Shown: positions 1 to 11,761 of the stretch, piece after piece
Position numbering within the stretch: the first letter of the stretch is position 1
Layout: each line of letters starts with the position of its first letter
Origin: Axinella damicornis
Lineage: Eukaryota > Porifera > Demospongiae > Axinellida > Axinellidae
Assembly (NCBI GenBank): GCA_963931865.1
Contig: OZ007505.1
Coordinates: 434,001-498,000, forward strand
DNA: 64,000 nucleotides
Direction: 5' to 3'
Position numbers and translations under genes: made by a program
The notes under the pieces: model-generated
What the model was told of the DNA's origin: nothing
The model's database searches: none
What the model saw: only the letters and a program-made list of their open reading frames with translations

Positions 1-830
1 TACAGTCCAGTGGAGTCCGAAGACAGAGGTCGCCCTCCGAGCGTTGATGGTCCGGAGCATTGGCTATTGCAGCCATTTGTGGCACAACCTGCAAGCCGGT
101 GAACTTGTAATTCATTTTGCTTCTTGTTCACTGCCTCGTGAAAATAAACGCACAAAGTACGGTTCGTTATCTTACTGCGTCCGAGAGATATCGCATTGTC
201 CGGTTGGTGGCGTCCGAAAATTGATGAGCTACTCTATGCATATTTAATAAGCTTCCGAACAATTCTCTGTACTGGCTTTGAGCTAGCCTCGTTCCCAGGC
301 CTACCCGGATGGGGAAGTGCTTTGAGCATCCATGCTAGCTAGCTTTGAGCATCCATGACTTGTATCAACTGTTGTATGGAGGTCACACGCATTTGTTGGG
401 AAGTCAAATTTTAATTGAGCTCCAGTTAGGATTCTCCGCCTGCTTGAACGATTAGAAGAGCAGTTAGCACGTTATCAGCAGAAACCAAACTCCAGCCTGC
501 CTTTGTAGCTACCATGATTGTTATCCCTGAGCTCGCTTATTAAATATGCACGTGACCTTTGACCTCGGAAATCGAGGAGACGATGCCGCAACAGGCTAGG
601 AAGCAACTTTAGCGAACTAATAGGCTGAGTAAGGAGGTTTAGTTAGCGAACTAATAGGCTGAGTAAGGAGGTTTAGCTTCTCACTGAAAAGGGCGTTTCA
701 TGGAATTTTGGGTGAGTCCAGTAGTCCAGTCCAGTAGTCCAGTCCACCGATTGTATACAGCCACACAGCACACAGCAATCAGCACAAAAAGTGTCTACTT
801 CAGTGAAATGTTAATCGTACAGGCTTACAC
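1..830. other. gene-poor stretch with a small direct duplication
   Basis: No exon or RNA gene recognised. The only structure is a 34-bp unit repeated twice head to tail at 609-676 (core GCGAACTAATAGGCTGAGTA). A half copy of the TAGCCTCGTTCCCAGGC terminus common in this window lies near 286-300. Confidence 0.5.
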
Positions 831-1130
831 TCAGCATCTTCTTCCTTGCCTAGTAGGGTACACTAGCTCCTTTACACCAGGATGCTCTGTATCTTGCGTT
901 TTCTCAATGGACTTGGAGCTGTTGATAACTTGAGTAACTGCTTGTTGCTGCTGTACAGATGTGTGCTCATAGAATCTCAGAGCTTTTGTGCTTCTATGCC
1001 CTGAAGTTTCAGCAATCACTTTCTCAGGAATCCCGCTATTGAACATCCGTGTAATTGCTGTAGCTCGAAGTGAGTGGTTGGTGTAGCGCACATCTATACC
1101 TGACTCATCTATTGCCAAGAGCGAGAACAC
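831..1130 (-). pseudogene. C-terminal fragment of a tyrosine recombinase (Crypton/DIRS-like or domesticated)
   Basis: The open frame of 99 codons carries the C-terminal catalytic pattern of tyrosine recombinases: Arg in NHSLRA, His-Arg in ETSGHRS and the nucleophile Tyr in LRFYEHTS, at family-like spacing. Such enzymes cut and rejoin DNA by a 3'-phosphotyrosine bond; in animals they occur in Cryptons, DIRS elements and host genes derived from them. Only about the last third of a catalytic domain is present. Upstream on the minus strand the frame runs into a GATGATGTCATCATC palindrome (about 1127-1165), so the N-terminal part is lost or lies in another exon. It is probably a dead fragment, but the short surviving frame has no stops, so a 3' exon of a host gene is not excluded. 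Confidence 0.55.
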
Positions 1131-1879
1131 ATGATGACATCATCATCATTGACGATGATGTCATCATGCAATCTTGCCAAGAGGCAACTGATTGTGGGAG
1201 GTATATGTTTTTGTGCCAAAATTGGCACATTTTGGGATCTACAATGTATACCAACTATGGCACATTTTGACATGCCAATTACTGTACAACATCTTTACCA
1301 CAGAAACAGTACATCATTTTGTGTCAACAACTACAAACCGTAGTATAACATTCCAGGTACAAAAAGTGGTAACCTTCAAAAACTACATCGACTCTGAAAT
1401 ATTACATCAATGCAGCATATAAAAGTTCCGGCTACTAAAGAGTATAACCTTCAAGAGCTATAGCTACTGCCCAGTTGGTTCTACACGGGAGTATCGCCAC
1501 GGGAAGGCAAGAGTGAGGTGAAAATTCAAGTGAGCCAAAAATTCAAGTGTCCTGCTAGGTAGCTAGCTATTTGGGGGTTGCTGCAAATAAATAACTATGG
1601 CACTCAGCACAGCTTCAATGTCTCAAACTAATGAAATGGATCAAGCTACCACCCAAGTAGTACTGGTCACCTGCAACAACAACAAAGCAGAGCTGTATGT
1701 GTCCAAAAATGAAGACCACAGGGAAATCTGTGGGGAAATGCATCTGGTTTGAGTCAAGATGGCTAAGCCCTCCAGAGTTTGAAAATGTTTCAGGCATGCA
1801 AGCAGCCAGAAAATGGTGAAATAGCATCAAATACAATGGGAAACCTGTAGGGGATTGGCTTGCCACCAGAGACCCAGAT

Positions 1880-2640
1880 TTGAGCATCAACCCATTCCAG
1901 GGAAGCCAAGAAGGAGACAATGGCGCCAAAAACCAAACACCTGACAATGAAAACAATGACCCACCAAGCATGTTGACACAGATGGCCCACATGATTGACA
2001 AGATGCAGGCCTCAATAGAAGCACTAAGTCAAGAGGTGAAGGACCAAGAGACTCGCCACAAGAATACTACCAAAGAGCTGCGGCAAACAATACAACAGCA
2101 AAATCCCAGAATAGTGGAGCTTGAAGAGCAAGCCAACACTGGAGAATATTTAAACTGTGGATGCCCAACCTAACCGACAGGATGAGATGATAAGCCAGGC
2201 CTTCACCGTAAGGTGGAAACAATGGCAACCACTGTGACGAATCAACAGAAAGTGCTTGAGATAAGTGAGAGATCCAACAGAGCTAAGAATATCATCATAG
2301 TGGGTCTGCAAGAGGAGAGAGAACAAAAACATCGGTGATAAAGTGCAGCACCTAATTCAACATGAAATTGCTGACTTCTCTTCAGAAGGCCATATAGCTA
2401 ATGCTGATAGGGGACTTTAATGCACGGACGGGATCACTTTGGAGTTCCAGACTATGTAAGTTTTGATTCTAATGACCATATACCTTTTCCTCCAGACTAC
2501 ATTGTAGATTCAGAGCTTCCTTGCTCTTCTAATGATCTGGATAGCGGTGCAATAACTATGGTAGAGAGCTCCTGGACTTATGTAAAGCCAGCAATCTTAG
2601 GATGACGTCTTTTCATGGCACCCTTTACACTCTGTCAGTC
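1880..2640 (+). pseudogene. decayed LINE remnant: ORF1-like coiled coil plus endonuclease scrap
   Basis: 1880-2173 encodes a Glu/Gln/Lys-rich coiled-coil-like peptide. In another frame at about 2218-2330 it runs into NRAKNIIIVGLQEE, which resembles the start of the RRM-like part of LINE ORF1 proteins. At 2403-2640 a shifted frame reads LIGDFNARTG and later GRELLDLCKASNLRM, the GDFNA and LLDLC motifs of the apurinic-type endonuclease of non-LTR retrotransposons. Stops and frame changes separate the pieces and no reverse transcriptase follows, so this is a broken, internally deleted copy. Confidence 0.55.
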
Positions 2641-3486
2641 TCTTCAAAATCATTTCAGGCTCGCCACGTACTGTGCTTGGTTCACATAACCTTGGAACTT
2701 TGATCACACCGTGAAAAGGGCGCCATTATAAATAATTAACTATACAGTTAATCAACTAGGTGGTGAGAATTTATTCTCAAGTGAAGCGTATTAAAAAATG
2801 TTGTTCCAAGTTGCCCCCTCTTTAACCCTATCCATCGCTCATGATAGCTACATGTCAAAGCCAAAACGACAGTCACTAGGTGACTAGGACACCTTGCTGA
2901 AAGCAGATCATATAAAAGTTTGTGAAGATGAGGTTCAAGCTCAGACTTGGTACATACAAACTACTCTGCCTGCTTAATACTTGCACCAACTCTTGAGAGT
3001 CAGCTAGGATCAGAAGCCCTTAATTATGGCTCACTGGGTCCAAACAGGGGTTAGTATAAGCATATACATCTCCAAGCAATACGGACAGCATCACAATTGC
3101 TTACCTCACTTCCCGCAAACAGCATCACGATCAGTCAATTTTTACCACATAAACAGGAGAGCAAAACAATCATGTCGTATATCAAAACAAATTAAATTAA
3201 TGCAGGGAACACAGTAAGTACAAAATTAGCTGAATCAATGTAGTATAACATTCCAGCTACAAAGTCGTAACCTTCAAAAACTACAATGACTCGTCAAACT
3301 ACCCGGTAGTAAATCAATGCAGCATGTAAAAAGTTCAGGCTACCAGAATAACCTTCAAAAGCTACACTGATCCAACAAACAAAAACTTATCAACCACTGA
3401 AAGTACAGAGCATATCCTAGCTATAAAAGTACATCTACAGCCTCATATATTGTACTCTCACCAAAGTATACAGTTCCGTTTTCCCT
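2641..3486. other. unassigned intergenic DNA
   Basis: No exon, RNA gene or complete element recognised. Short phrases such as GTATAACATTCCAG...CAAAAACTACA occur both near 1343-1450 and 3240-3370, so both places are probably derived from the same unidentified repeat. Confidence 0.4.
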
Positions 3487-3999
3487 TTAACTCTTTAGGG
3501 CCTAAATTTCTTTCTCTAGGTCATTTTCAGTCTATAGAACACTTAAACATACCCTAATTTCTGTTCCCTGGCGTTGCTGGGCTCGAAACTGCTCACACAG
3601 GTAATTTCAGCTACACTAAGCATATACGTGACTTAACCACACCCACCAACTAACGAACTTGCAATCAAGCCTCCCGAGAAGTGGCCAACCTGCCGTAGCT
3701 AAAAAACTGACCATGAACACTGGAAATGGAGGGCCTACAAGGCAAGACAGCTACTTTCTAAGTCCATTTATGCTTAAAACCCGAGAAATGGCCTACCCGG
3801 CTCCAACCAAGGCCCGTTCAAAGCTGAGCCCAAACGCGGCCATGCTGTTTGCACCCTTCGGGTGCACCCACCCACCTCCCCCTGCCCCGCCCTTTCTGCT
3901 GGCGCAGAGCCTATCTCTCAAGGACATTGCCGGATGTGACATCATGAAGCTGAAAGTCTCGCGTTGCAGATATGCAACGTTAGGTCTTAAAGGGCTAAT
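3487..3999. mobile_element. TTAA-ended MITE (piggyBac-like termini), first of three copies
   Basis: The left end reads TTAACTCTTTAGGGCCTAA and the right end, read on the other strand, TTAGCCCTTTAAGACCTAA, giving an imperfect inverted repeat of about 19 bp that begins with a TTAA-like target. Length is about 510 bp and no transposase frame is present. TTAA duplication with CCYTTTA-type ends is typical of piggyBac-type non-autonomous elements (family knowledge). Further copies lie at 4335-4847 and 5183-5695. Confidence 0.6.
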
Positions 4000-5695
4000 G
4001 GGAAAGCAGCTCACCTAAAAATGGAGCTATTTAATGATATTCATGGGGACCCCAGGGCTATTTGTATCAGACTGTGTCAAGTACAAGCTTGCAACCAAGG
4101 TTAGCCACAGTTGGGGCTTCACAGGGTACCAACGGCACAGGCACACTCTCCAACACACAGAATAATAGTGAATAGGCTGTTAATGATATTCATGATCCAC
4201 AAAATAAGACAGATTACGTCCCTTGTCGCAGTCACAGTCAGGGTATGGTTGGACAGAGGTTCAGTGCTCAGTTCAGCTATAGCTTGCTTATCTCTGAACT
4301 TTCTTCCCACATTTCGGCTCTTTCTCTCGTCTCATTAACTCTTTAGGGCCTAAATTTCTTTCTCTAGGTCATTTTCAGTCTATAGAACACTTAAACATAC
4401 CCTAATTTCTGTTCCCTGGCGTTGCTGGGCTCGAAACTGCTCACACAGGTAATTTCAGCTACACTAAGCATATACGTGACTTAACCACACCCACCAACTA
4501 ACGAACTTGCAATCAAGCCTCCCGAGAAGTGGCCAACCTGCCGTAGCTAAAAAACTGACCATGAACACTGGAAATGGAGGGCCTACAAGGCAAGACAGCT
4601 ACTTTCTAAGTCCATTTATGCTTAAAACCCGAGAAATGGCCTACCCGGCTCCAACCAAGGCCCGTTCAAAGCTGAGCCCAAACGCGGCCATGCTGTTTGC
4701 ACCCTTCGGGTGCACCCACCCACCTCCCCCTGCCCCGCCCTTTCTGCTGGCGCAGAGCCTATCTCTCAAGGACATTGCCGGATGTGACATCATGAAGCTG
4801 AAAGTCTCGCGTTGCAGATATGCAACGTTAGGTCTTAAAGGGCTAATGGGAAAGCAGCTCACCTAAAAATGGAGCTATTTAATGATATTCATGGGGACCC
4901 CAGGGCTATTTGTATCAGACTGTGTCAAGTACAAGCTTGCAACCAAGGTTAGCCACAGTTGGGGCTTCACAGGGTACCAACGGCACAGGCACACTCTCCA
5001 ACACACAGAATAATAGTGAATAGGCTGTTAATGATATTCATGATCCACAAAATAAGACAGATTACGTCCCTTGTCGCAGTCACAGTCAGGGTATGGTTGG
5101 ACAGAGGTTCAGTGCTCAGTTCAGCTATAGCTTGCTTATCTCTGAACTTTCTTCCCACATTTCGGCTCTTTCTCTCGTCTCATTAACTCTTTAGGGCCTA
5201 AATTTCTTTCTCTAGGTCATTTTCAGTCTATAGAACACTTAAACATACCCTAATTTCTGTTCCCTGGCGTTGCTGGGCTCGAAACTGCTCACACAGGTAA
5301 TTTCAGCTACACTAAGCATATACGTGACTTAACCACACCCACCAACTAACGAACTTGCAATCAAGCCTCCCGAGAAGTGGCCAACCTGCCGTAGCTAAAA
5401 AACTGACCATGAACACTGGAAATGGAGGGCCTACAAGGCAAGACAGCTACTTTCTAAGTCCATTTATGCTTAAAACCCGAGAAATGGCCTACCCGGCTCC
5501 AACCAAGGCCCGTTCAAAGCTGAGCCCAAACGCGGCCATGCTGTTTGCACCCTTCGGGTGCACCCACCCACCTCCCCCTGCCCCGCCCTTTCTGCTGGCG
5601 CAGAGCCTATCTCTCAAGGACATTGCCGGATGTGACATCATGAAGCTGAAAGTCTCGCGTTGCAGATATGCAACGTTAGGTCTTAAAGGGCTAAG
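3487..5695. repeat. 848-bp tandem array: MITE-spacer-MITE-spacer-MITE
   Basis: The unit starts at 3487, 4335 and 5183, a period of exactly 848 bp; the third unit is cut at about 5694. The copies appear identical (frames at 3659, 4507 and 5355 translate the same over the shared part). The array begins exactly at one end of a MITE and stops exactly at its other end, so it consists of three MITEs separated by two identical 335-bp spacers. This is what unequal exchange between two flanking MITE copies would leave. An assembly collapse or expansion is the alternative. Confidence 0.85.
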
Positions 5696-6023
5696 GAACC
5701 CTGTTCCTGCTCGAAGGAAGTGGAAACTCTAAGCCAACCACCATAGCTCCTGGCTGATGCAGTGTGTGTGGTTTCGTAGTTTGTGTTGGTGGTGGGGGTG
5801 GGGCCTTCAAATTCTCGTCTGGACGACCACGCTCACCCCATGAAGTTATAGGTGAGACCCTGTTGCTGGACTCTCTGGAAGTCAGCACTATCTTATAATC
5901 ACTTGTAACATGCAGAAGTTGTTTCTGCGGAGAGACCTTCACGGGAGCACCATCTATAGCTACTCTCTGTTCAGATTGGGAGAACTCTGCACTTGGATGA
6001 TTCAACATTGAGTGTGTCCTCAC
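5691..6023 (-). CDS. hypothetical open frame, possibly a host exon
   Basis: The 110-codon frame is Ser/Pro-rich with a run of prolines and no recognised domain. Its stop lies just inside the end of the third MITE copy. No good splice context was established. It may be chance; it is listed because the surrounding 1.3 kb has no other candidate. Confidence 0.15.
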   Translation of the reverse strand: MRTHSMLNHPSAEFSQSEQRVAIDGAPVKVSPQKQLLHVTSDYKIVLTSRESSNRVSPITSWGERGRPDENLKAPPPPPTQTTKPHTLHQPGAMVVGLEFPLPSSRNRVP

Positions 6024-7034
6024 CCCATCGGTGCCATGGCTGGTAAGACAAAAAATATACTGTTAGAGCTAAACTCATTCTGGTGCCCTCGTTCTCAGGC
6101 CGTTTCTCTTCCTACAACAGCCTGGGAACGAGGCCAGGAATGAGGCTAATGTGCATGTACTCACATACTGACCACATGACAGCTATGAATATCTCTATAC
6201 ATAGCGTTTCAAGTCAACCTGAGTCTCCAGAAGGGCAGGCAGGGGCGTAGGAGACTGAGGAGGCATAGAGTTATCCATTTCGTGCATGGCGAAAAATTTT
6301 GGAGCTAATTAATTATTCATGAGTTAATTAACTAATATTGCTATTACTTCCACATGATTACTTCCACAGCGCACGCAAACAGTTGCTCTCAAAATGCTAC
6401 AGCAATATGCCAGTGGCCTGACTGTCCCAGACTTGCAGCACTTTATCCGTGTTAAGAGTACACCGGCTCATGGTCAGCCTGTCTCTGTCATCAGATCGAA
6501 CCATAGGTCTATGATCGAACGCACTTCATATATGGCGTGTGCGTGTGCGAGGATCGATCTAGGACTCCGGACACGCACGTCATAATTCAGAAAAGTGAGG
6601 AGACAACTGCCTCAATGCTAGCTACGCCCATGGGGGCAGGGCTAGATGATCTTAATTGTGCATGTGCAGTAACCAAACAATGCTAGCTACATCCACAAAT
6701 AAATCTTTCTCGATATAGACACCCATCCCTACAAGTGGCTTTGTGAGCTAGGAAGAAAGTCATTGGAAAGCAAGAAGCATGACAGTGTACTGAAGTCCAA
6801 GGAGGTGCAGAAGGAATGGACCGTGGTGGCCTCATGACTCAAGAAGCCACAACGTTTGAGCTGGCCCGCCCCAGCCATGGTAGATGCACAATCTCGTTCC
6901 CAGGCCTTCTCATCCCAGCTTTTGTCGCTTGCAGTACTAATGCGGGGGAAGGCCTGGTAAACTCGTCACGTGCAGTGACATACATGGACATTGGGTGGAC
7001 GTGTGGAGGAGTGGCACATTACCCAGAGTGTCAC
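6024..7034. other. unassigned intergenic DNA
   Basis: No gene recognised. Degenerate copies of the CTCGTTCCCAGGC terminus occur near 6090-6155 and 6893-6920. Confidence 0.4.
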
Positions 7035-7102
7035 TAGCCTCGTTCCCAGGCTCCTCCCCCTGCACGCGCCGACGCACAGGGGGGAGCCTGGGGACAAGGC
7101 TA
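7035..7102. mobile_element. 68-bp TAGCCTCG palindromic element
   Basis: Starts TAGCCTCGTTCCCAGGC and ends GCCTGGGGACAAGGCTA, so nearly the whole unit is inverted repeat. It is flanked by GAGTGTCAC (7026-7034) and GAGTATCAC (7103-7111), a 9-bp target duplication with one mismatch. Member of the 9-bp-duplication family of this window. Confidence 0.8.
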
Positions 7103-7155
7103 GAGTATCACAGCAAGAGTTGAGTGCCGCCATGGTGCAGTGGGGCCATGATGGC

Positions 7156-7189
7156 TGCCCACTTTTCATGGTACCATGAAAAGTGGGCA
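7156..7189. repeat. perfect 34-bp palindrome
   Basis: The sequence reads the same on both strands around a GGTACC centre at 7170-7175, with arms TGCCCACTTTTCATG and its complement. No target duplication is visible beside it, so it may be the relic of an element or a protein-binding or cruciform-forming site. Confidence 0.7.
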
Positions 7190-7373
7190 GTCACCAGGGT
7201 TGGTGGTTCTGGGTAAGACATGGAGTAGTGACCATGGCACCACCAGGGGGCAGCAGTGCTGCAGGTACACAGTGAAGGGAGGACCAGGGCCCATGCAAGG
7301 TAAGCGTGGTACAGTGTTGTGCAGCTCACCCCCAAGGAGGGGGACAGACAGAGCCAGTATATATAGTGGGTAG

Positions 7374-7442
7374 TGTAGTATATTATCATTGTGATTATCA
7401 TTGTGATTGTAATTGCGTGATCACGTGGGTACATGATTAACT
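7374..7442 (+). repeat. truncated 5' LTR-like direct repeat
   Basis: TGTAGTATATTATCATTG... ending ATCACGTGGGTACATG and TTAACTGT is repeated in direct orientation at 16793-16858, about 9.4 kb away and on the far side of the gag-pol remnants. The similarity stops at about 7442. Part of an LTR, shortened here, is the simplest reading. Confidence 0.55.
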
Positions 7443-8439
7443 GTGCAATTGATGAAGTCTACTGTGAAACTACTATGAAAACGCGATGGCTGAGAGTGCG
7501 AGTGATAGCGTCCAAGAGCGCCGAGCGCCCTGTTCTGTTTGCCTACGACCAATGCCTCTGAAAAAGGATGGCGCTGTCTGTGTACACTGCCCAGTGTGTT
7601 GCCACTGCCTGGGTTCAGGTAAACCACCAAGTTCCATAGCTCCACTGGTACCGGTGAGCCTGCCCACCCTTCCTACCCTGTCTGCCAGTCCTCGGCCTCT
7701 CTCGAGTACAACAACAGCTGATAGAAACGTCTTTTTACCGCCACGGGTAAAGATTCTGAAGAGGCATCACATGACCAAGCTGCAAGGAAGCTGGCTACTG
7801 TTCTGAATGAAGTGACATCAAAGAATGACGTTAGTGCCTAGATGCATGTGCCTTTTACGCTTTGCAAGCCATTGTTTTTGTGCTCCCAAGAGAGGAGGTC
7901 AACGCTGGAGCCTGGCTAGACATGTTAACAGGCAAATTGGAGAGGAGATACGCCCATCACCTTTGACAACTCGTCCTCACCCTGCTCAGCACCGGAGACA
8001 CGGGCAGGATCCTCTCTTCTTTGCATCTAGAGTTTCAGCCAAATTGGAGGAAGGTGATTTCAAAGGAGCTGTTCGTCTGGCATGTTCTGAGGACTCCATC
8101 GCTGAAGAAGATGAATCTACTATAGCTGCCTTGAAGTCCAAACATCCATCTCCCCACCCAGACACGTCAATCCCACCCCACCCCCAAGATGCTGAATTGG
8201 AAGCTGCACTGAAAGTGTGTGAGGGAGATGTGTCACATGCCATCCAGACCTTCCCCAGGGGTTCTGCTGGTGGCCCTGATGGTCTCCACCCACAGCACCT
8301 CCAAGACCTGACAGGTACGTCGGCTGGTATGGGAGGTGAGATACTCTTGCGGGCTCTGGTTGATTTCACCAACTTAGTGCTCAGCGGGAGGATCCCTGAC
8401 CTGGTACGTCCTGTCTTTTTTGGCGCTTCACTGCTGATG

Positions 8440-8779
8440 CAGTGGCGGATTTAGAAACTTGGAAAGGGGGGTTCACTGCCGAAGGTATTGAAGAGAGGTG
8501 CGAAGTGCCGATCTGTCTTCCGTGCAGCCTACGTAGCTGCATACATAGACGGTACGGTAGCTAGCTAAGTGAGTTGTTTATTAAACTAGCTGGAAGTCAG
8601 AACTGAATAATCTCGAGGCCTAGTCAAACGTCTGAAGATCAGTAAGGAACTGATACATGAGTGTGTAACTGTGCCTCAGCCCTGGTTGTTGTTGCTGCAT
8701 GCCACTGCTGCATAATCATTTATGTGCCGCCAAAGGAGGGTGCATTTGCACCCCCCTTACCCCCCTAAATCCGCCACTG
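8440..8779. mobile_element. 340-bp hAT-like MITE with CAGTGGCGGATTTAG ends
   Basis: CAGTGGCGGATTTAG at the left and CTAAATCCGCCACTG at the right form 15-bp perfect inverted termini. It splits the LINE reverse transcriptase between FFGASL and DGGVWPIAVG. CAGTGGCG-type ends are common in hAT non-autonomous elements. A clean 8-bp duplication is not visible, so the superfamily is inferred from the termini only. Confidence 0.65.
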
Positions 8780-9311
8780 AGATGGTGGTGTATGGCCAAT
8801 TGCTGTCGGATGTACTCTGCGCCGCCTGGTAGCCAAAACAGCCAGCATGGCTGTTATGGAACGTATGGGCTCCATGCTGGCTCCCCTCCAGCTTGGCTAT
8901 GGGACAGCTCTAGGCGCTGAGGCAGCCACTCATTCAGCCAGGCTATATCTCCAAGATCTTCCTCCAGAAAACGTCCTCCTCAAGTTAGATTTCAGGAATG
9001 CGTTCAATAGTCTCTTCTAACACTATTGAACTCCCTGAAGGTAATGGGCTCCAGGTTGTCTTCTCCGAAAACATGATGCGCTCCTCCTCATTCGGCACTC
9101 ATTTGCAATCCCAAAGATTCTCTATATGCTTTGAACGGCACCATGTTTTCTCTCACTCAGACATCATGACAAATGCTGAAGTTGGATGATCAAAGCACAA
9201 CTGCACTACACTTCATTGAATACTTGGAAACTCCTCCCTCCACGAATGGCATTCCCTCCTTGGCTTCTTTGCTGCAGATATACAGGTACAGTCCTCAACT
9301 TGGCCATTTGC

Positions 9312-9337
9312 TAGCCTCGTTCCTGGGTACGAGGCTA
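9312..9337. mobile_element. 26-bp TAGCCTCG palindromic element
   Basis: TAGCCTCGTTCCTGG followed by GTACGAGGCTA forms a nearly complete palindrome. Flanks GCCATTTGC and GCCATGTAT agree at five leading bases only, so the duplication is eroded or absent. Confidence 0.5.
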
Positions 9338-10054
9338 GCCATGTATTTGCAGTGGTATCGGGGTCCGAAGTGCTGTCCAGCTTGTGCCCTCCACCTTCCT
9401 GGCCTCCGCTGCTGGCTCCACAAACCTCATCCACCAGATACTCCCAGCCAGGATGTCACACAGGTATTCATACCCAGCCGTTGAGGATGCCAAACATGTT
9501 TGGAAGACAGAAAGCCTGGGACATGCCCTGTGTGCAGTCAACCTATGACACCTTGCTGGATACTGCCACAGATCCAAGGGCTCGCGCCAGACTATTGGCT
9601 GTTGCCAAGAAGGAATCTGGTGCATGGCTTAATGCCCTAGCTACCTGTTTCCTCCCTCGGACTCCGCATGGACGATGATGTTGGCAGAATTGCTGTTGGC
9701 CTCCGCCTTGGTGTTCCCCTTTGTAGACCACACCAGTGTCGTCTCTGTGGAAGTGAAGGTGATGAACTTGCCACACACGGCCTCAGCTGCAAAAGGAGCC
9801 AAGGGTGCCATTCTCGCCATGCTGCCATCAACAGTATACTGCAGCGATCTCTGGCATCAGCGCAGATCCCATCCACCTTAGAGCCAGCGGGGCTCAGTCG
9901 ATCTGATGGGCAAGTGGCTGAACGGTGTCACCATTCCCCCATGCATGGAAAACAGGCCGATGCCTAGTGTGGGATGTTACATGTCCCGACACTTATGCTG
10001 CCTCCCATGTGGTCCAAGCCACTAGTGAAGCTGGTGCTGTTGCAAAGGGAGCAG

Positions 10055-10114
10055 TAGCCTCGTTCCCAGACCCACACGCAGAACGTTCCGTGTGTGGGCC
10101 TGGGTACGAGGCTA
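10055..10114. mobile_element. 60-bp TAGCCTCG palindromic element inside the LINE
   Basis: Begins TAGCCTCGTTCCCAGAC and ends CTGGGTACGAGGCTA, with an inner inverted pair CCACACGCAGAACG and CGTTCCGTGTGTGG. The flanks share only GCAG, so no convincing 9-bp duplication. It interrupts the 3' part of the LINE coding region. Confidence 0.6.
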
Positions 10115-11443
10115 CATTTGCAGTGCAGTCGACAAGTGCAGCACATGGTCTTTCACTAATTTCTGTTCCCAGACTGCAACAAGCCTGGGAACGAGAACAG
10201 GCCCGTGTTCGCCAAGTACAGTACAGTAACCATCTCCTGAGATGAGAACAGGCCTATTATCTTTCCGGGACAAAAGCACCTTCCATACGGGACAGGGGAC
10301 AAGACAAAGAATTCCGGGACTGTCCTGCAACTATGTAGCGGAAGAACGGCAGAAGGCCCTGTTCCTCACGCGAATCGGCCAGGCAGCCTATTCCAAGTTG
10401 AAAACGTTGGTAAGCCCGACTCTGATGGCTGATCTTACACTGGAGCAAATTGTTGAAAAACTAGCAAGCCACTACAAACCCGACCCCGTCGAGATAGCGG
10501 AGCGCTTCAAGTTCTTCAAGCGACTACAGGGAGAGAAGGAAGTAGCCTCGTTCCCAGGCCACGTGGGAGGAGAGAAGACGGCCTTGTATCCACTGCTTGC
10601 GCATGCGCGAGCATTCCCAGAAAAACCTGGGAATTTGTTTTCGTTTGTAAATGGTCAGTAAAATTGATACATATACGTCCGATTCACTTCCGTATCATCG
10701 AAAAGAAACAAGTGAGAAAGCGCTTTCTGTGCGTCTAAGGTGTCTGGGAACTTGCCACGCTGTCAGGAACCTGCTTCATAAGTGCCCTGAGTTTGGGTTT
10801 GACTGTCTTGACTTCGCCTACGCAGGAACGGCAGGTAAACCGTCGCCACTGTCAACAGACACGGCAGACATGAGAAGTAACTTACACAGACGAGAACGCC
10901 AATCTTCACACAATCCTACATCACTGAAGAGAGCAGCGGAATACTTGGGTCGCCCTTCTGAACGACGGATTCGACAGAAATGCTTTGCAGCAACTTTTTG
11001 ACTTGAGCGTGTACGTAGATTAGACCTTGAATATTCAGTCCGGATATGATCCACGTGGAATGACAACATAAACATTACAATTTTACGGAAATATACCGGT
11101 GTCATGGGGAATTTGGCACCCCCGGTTTATGGCACCTCCATGCTAAATACCCTAGGGAAATTGGAACCCCCAAGCAAAATACGCTGAGGGAATTTGGCAC
11201 CCCGAGTTGCACCCCTTGGGGAATTTGGCATCCCATTACGATACAGGTGAACGTATACCAGCAAATCAAAGCTAGGCATTGCTGAACCTATAGTGACCTT
11301 ATCAGAAGGTGTCAGTCATGGAAAATGTATTTAAAGAAGCTTGCAATGCGCTACTAGTCACAATAACAGAGGATGGCGGAGATCGAACTTGGAACGGCGG
11401 ACGGTTCGGATGAGATCAAGGTCTACGATGAAGTGCAAGACTA

Positions 11444-11632
11444 CTTGTACCATGGCAGCCATACAAATCAAAGGCACCTCACGGTTTATATAGTGCAGAC
11501 GTGTTCTAACTCCCAGGCGTGTTCTAACTTCCAATTAGAGGCAGTTAGAACATGGCAATTAGGGCAGTTAGAACACACCTGTCAAAAGCACTTAGCAGGT
11601 GCCTTTGATTTGTATGGTTGCCATGGTACAAG
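11444..11632. repeat. 189-bp hairpin-forming inverted repeat
   Basis: CTTGTACCATGGCAGCCATA followed by CAAATCAAAGGCACCT recurs inverted at the right end, and the interior has paired TGTTCTAACT and AGTTAGAACA motifs, so the whole unit could fold into one hairpin. Probably a small MITE; no clear target duplication. Confidence 0.6.
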
Positions 11633-11670
11633 CATAGATAATAGAGATTTATCTATGGTACAAGCCAGCT

Positions 11671-11761
11671 AAACCACCCCCTAGACGTGTTTACCGCCCT
11701 CGGTTTACCGGAACTGTCTCGTGTATTAATATTACTGGTAAACGCGTCTAGGGGGTGGTTT
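11671..11761. repeat. 91-bp inverted-repeat MITE
   Basis: AAACCACCCCCTAGACGTGT at the left pairs with ACGCGTCTAGGGGGTGGTTT at the right; the arms extend about 25 bp. Flanking bases would allow a TA duplication. Confidence 0.6.

Larger units (their letters stand above)
7441..10240 (+). pseudogene. decayed non-LTR retrotransposon with C-terminal zinc motif and endonuclease-like region
   Basis: Pieces in several frames form one ORF order. At 7486 there is a Cys-rich N-terminus. At 7980-8440 comes a region ending SAGGPDGLHPQHLQDL and FFGASL, typical of RT fingers. At 8788-9010 a frame reads VGCTLRRLVAKTA and later LDFRNAFN, with the first RT catalytic Asp. At 9560-10030 the C-terminus reads GLRLGVPLC, CRLCGSE, THGLSC and later VWDVTCPDT, resembling LINEs with a Cys/His motif followed by a restriction-enzyme-like endonuclease. 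Frameshifts, stops, a hAT-like insertion (8440-8779) and two palindromic insertions break it. The piece carrying the YxDD motif was not found and is probably deleted near 9010-9400. Confidence 0.7.
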
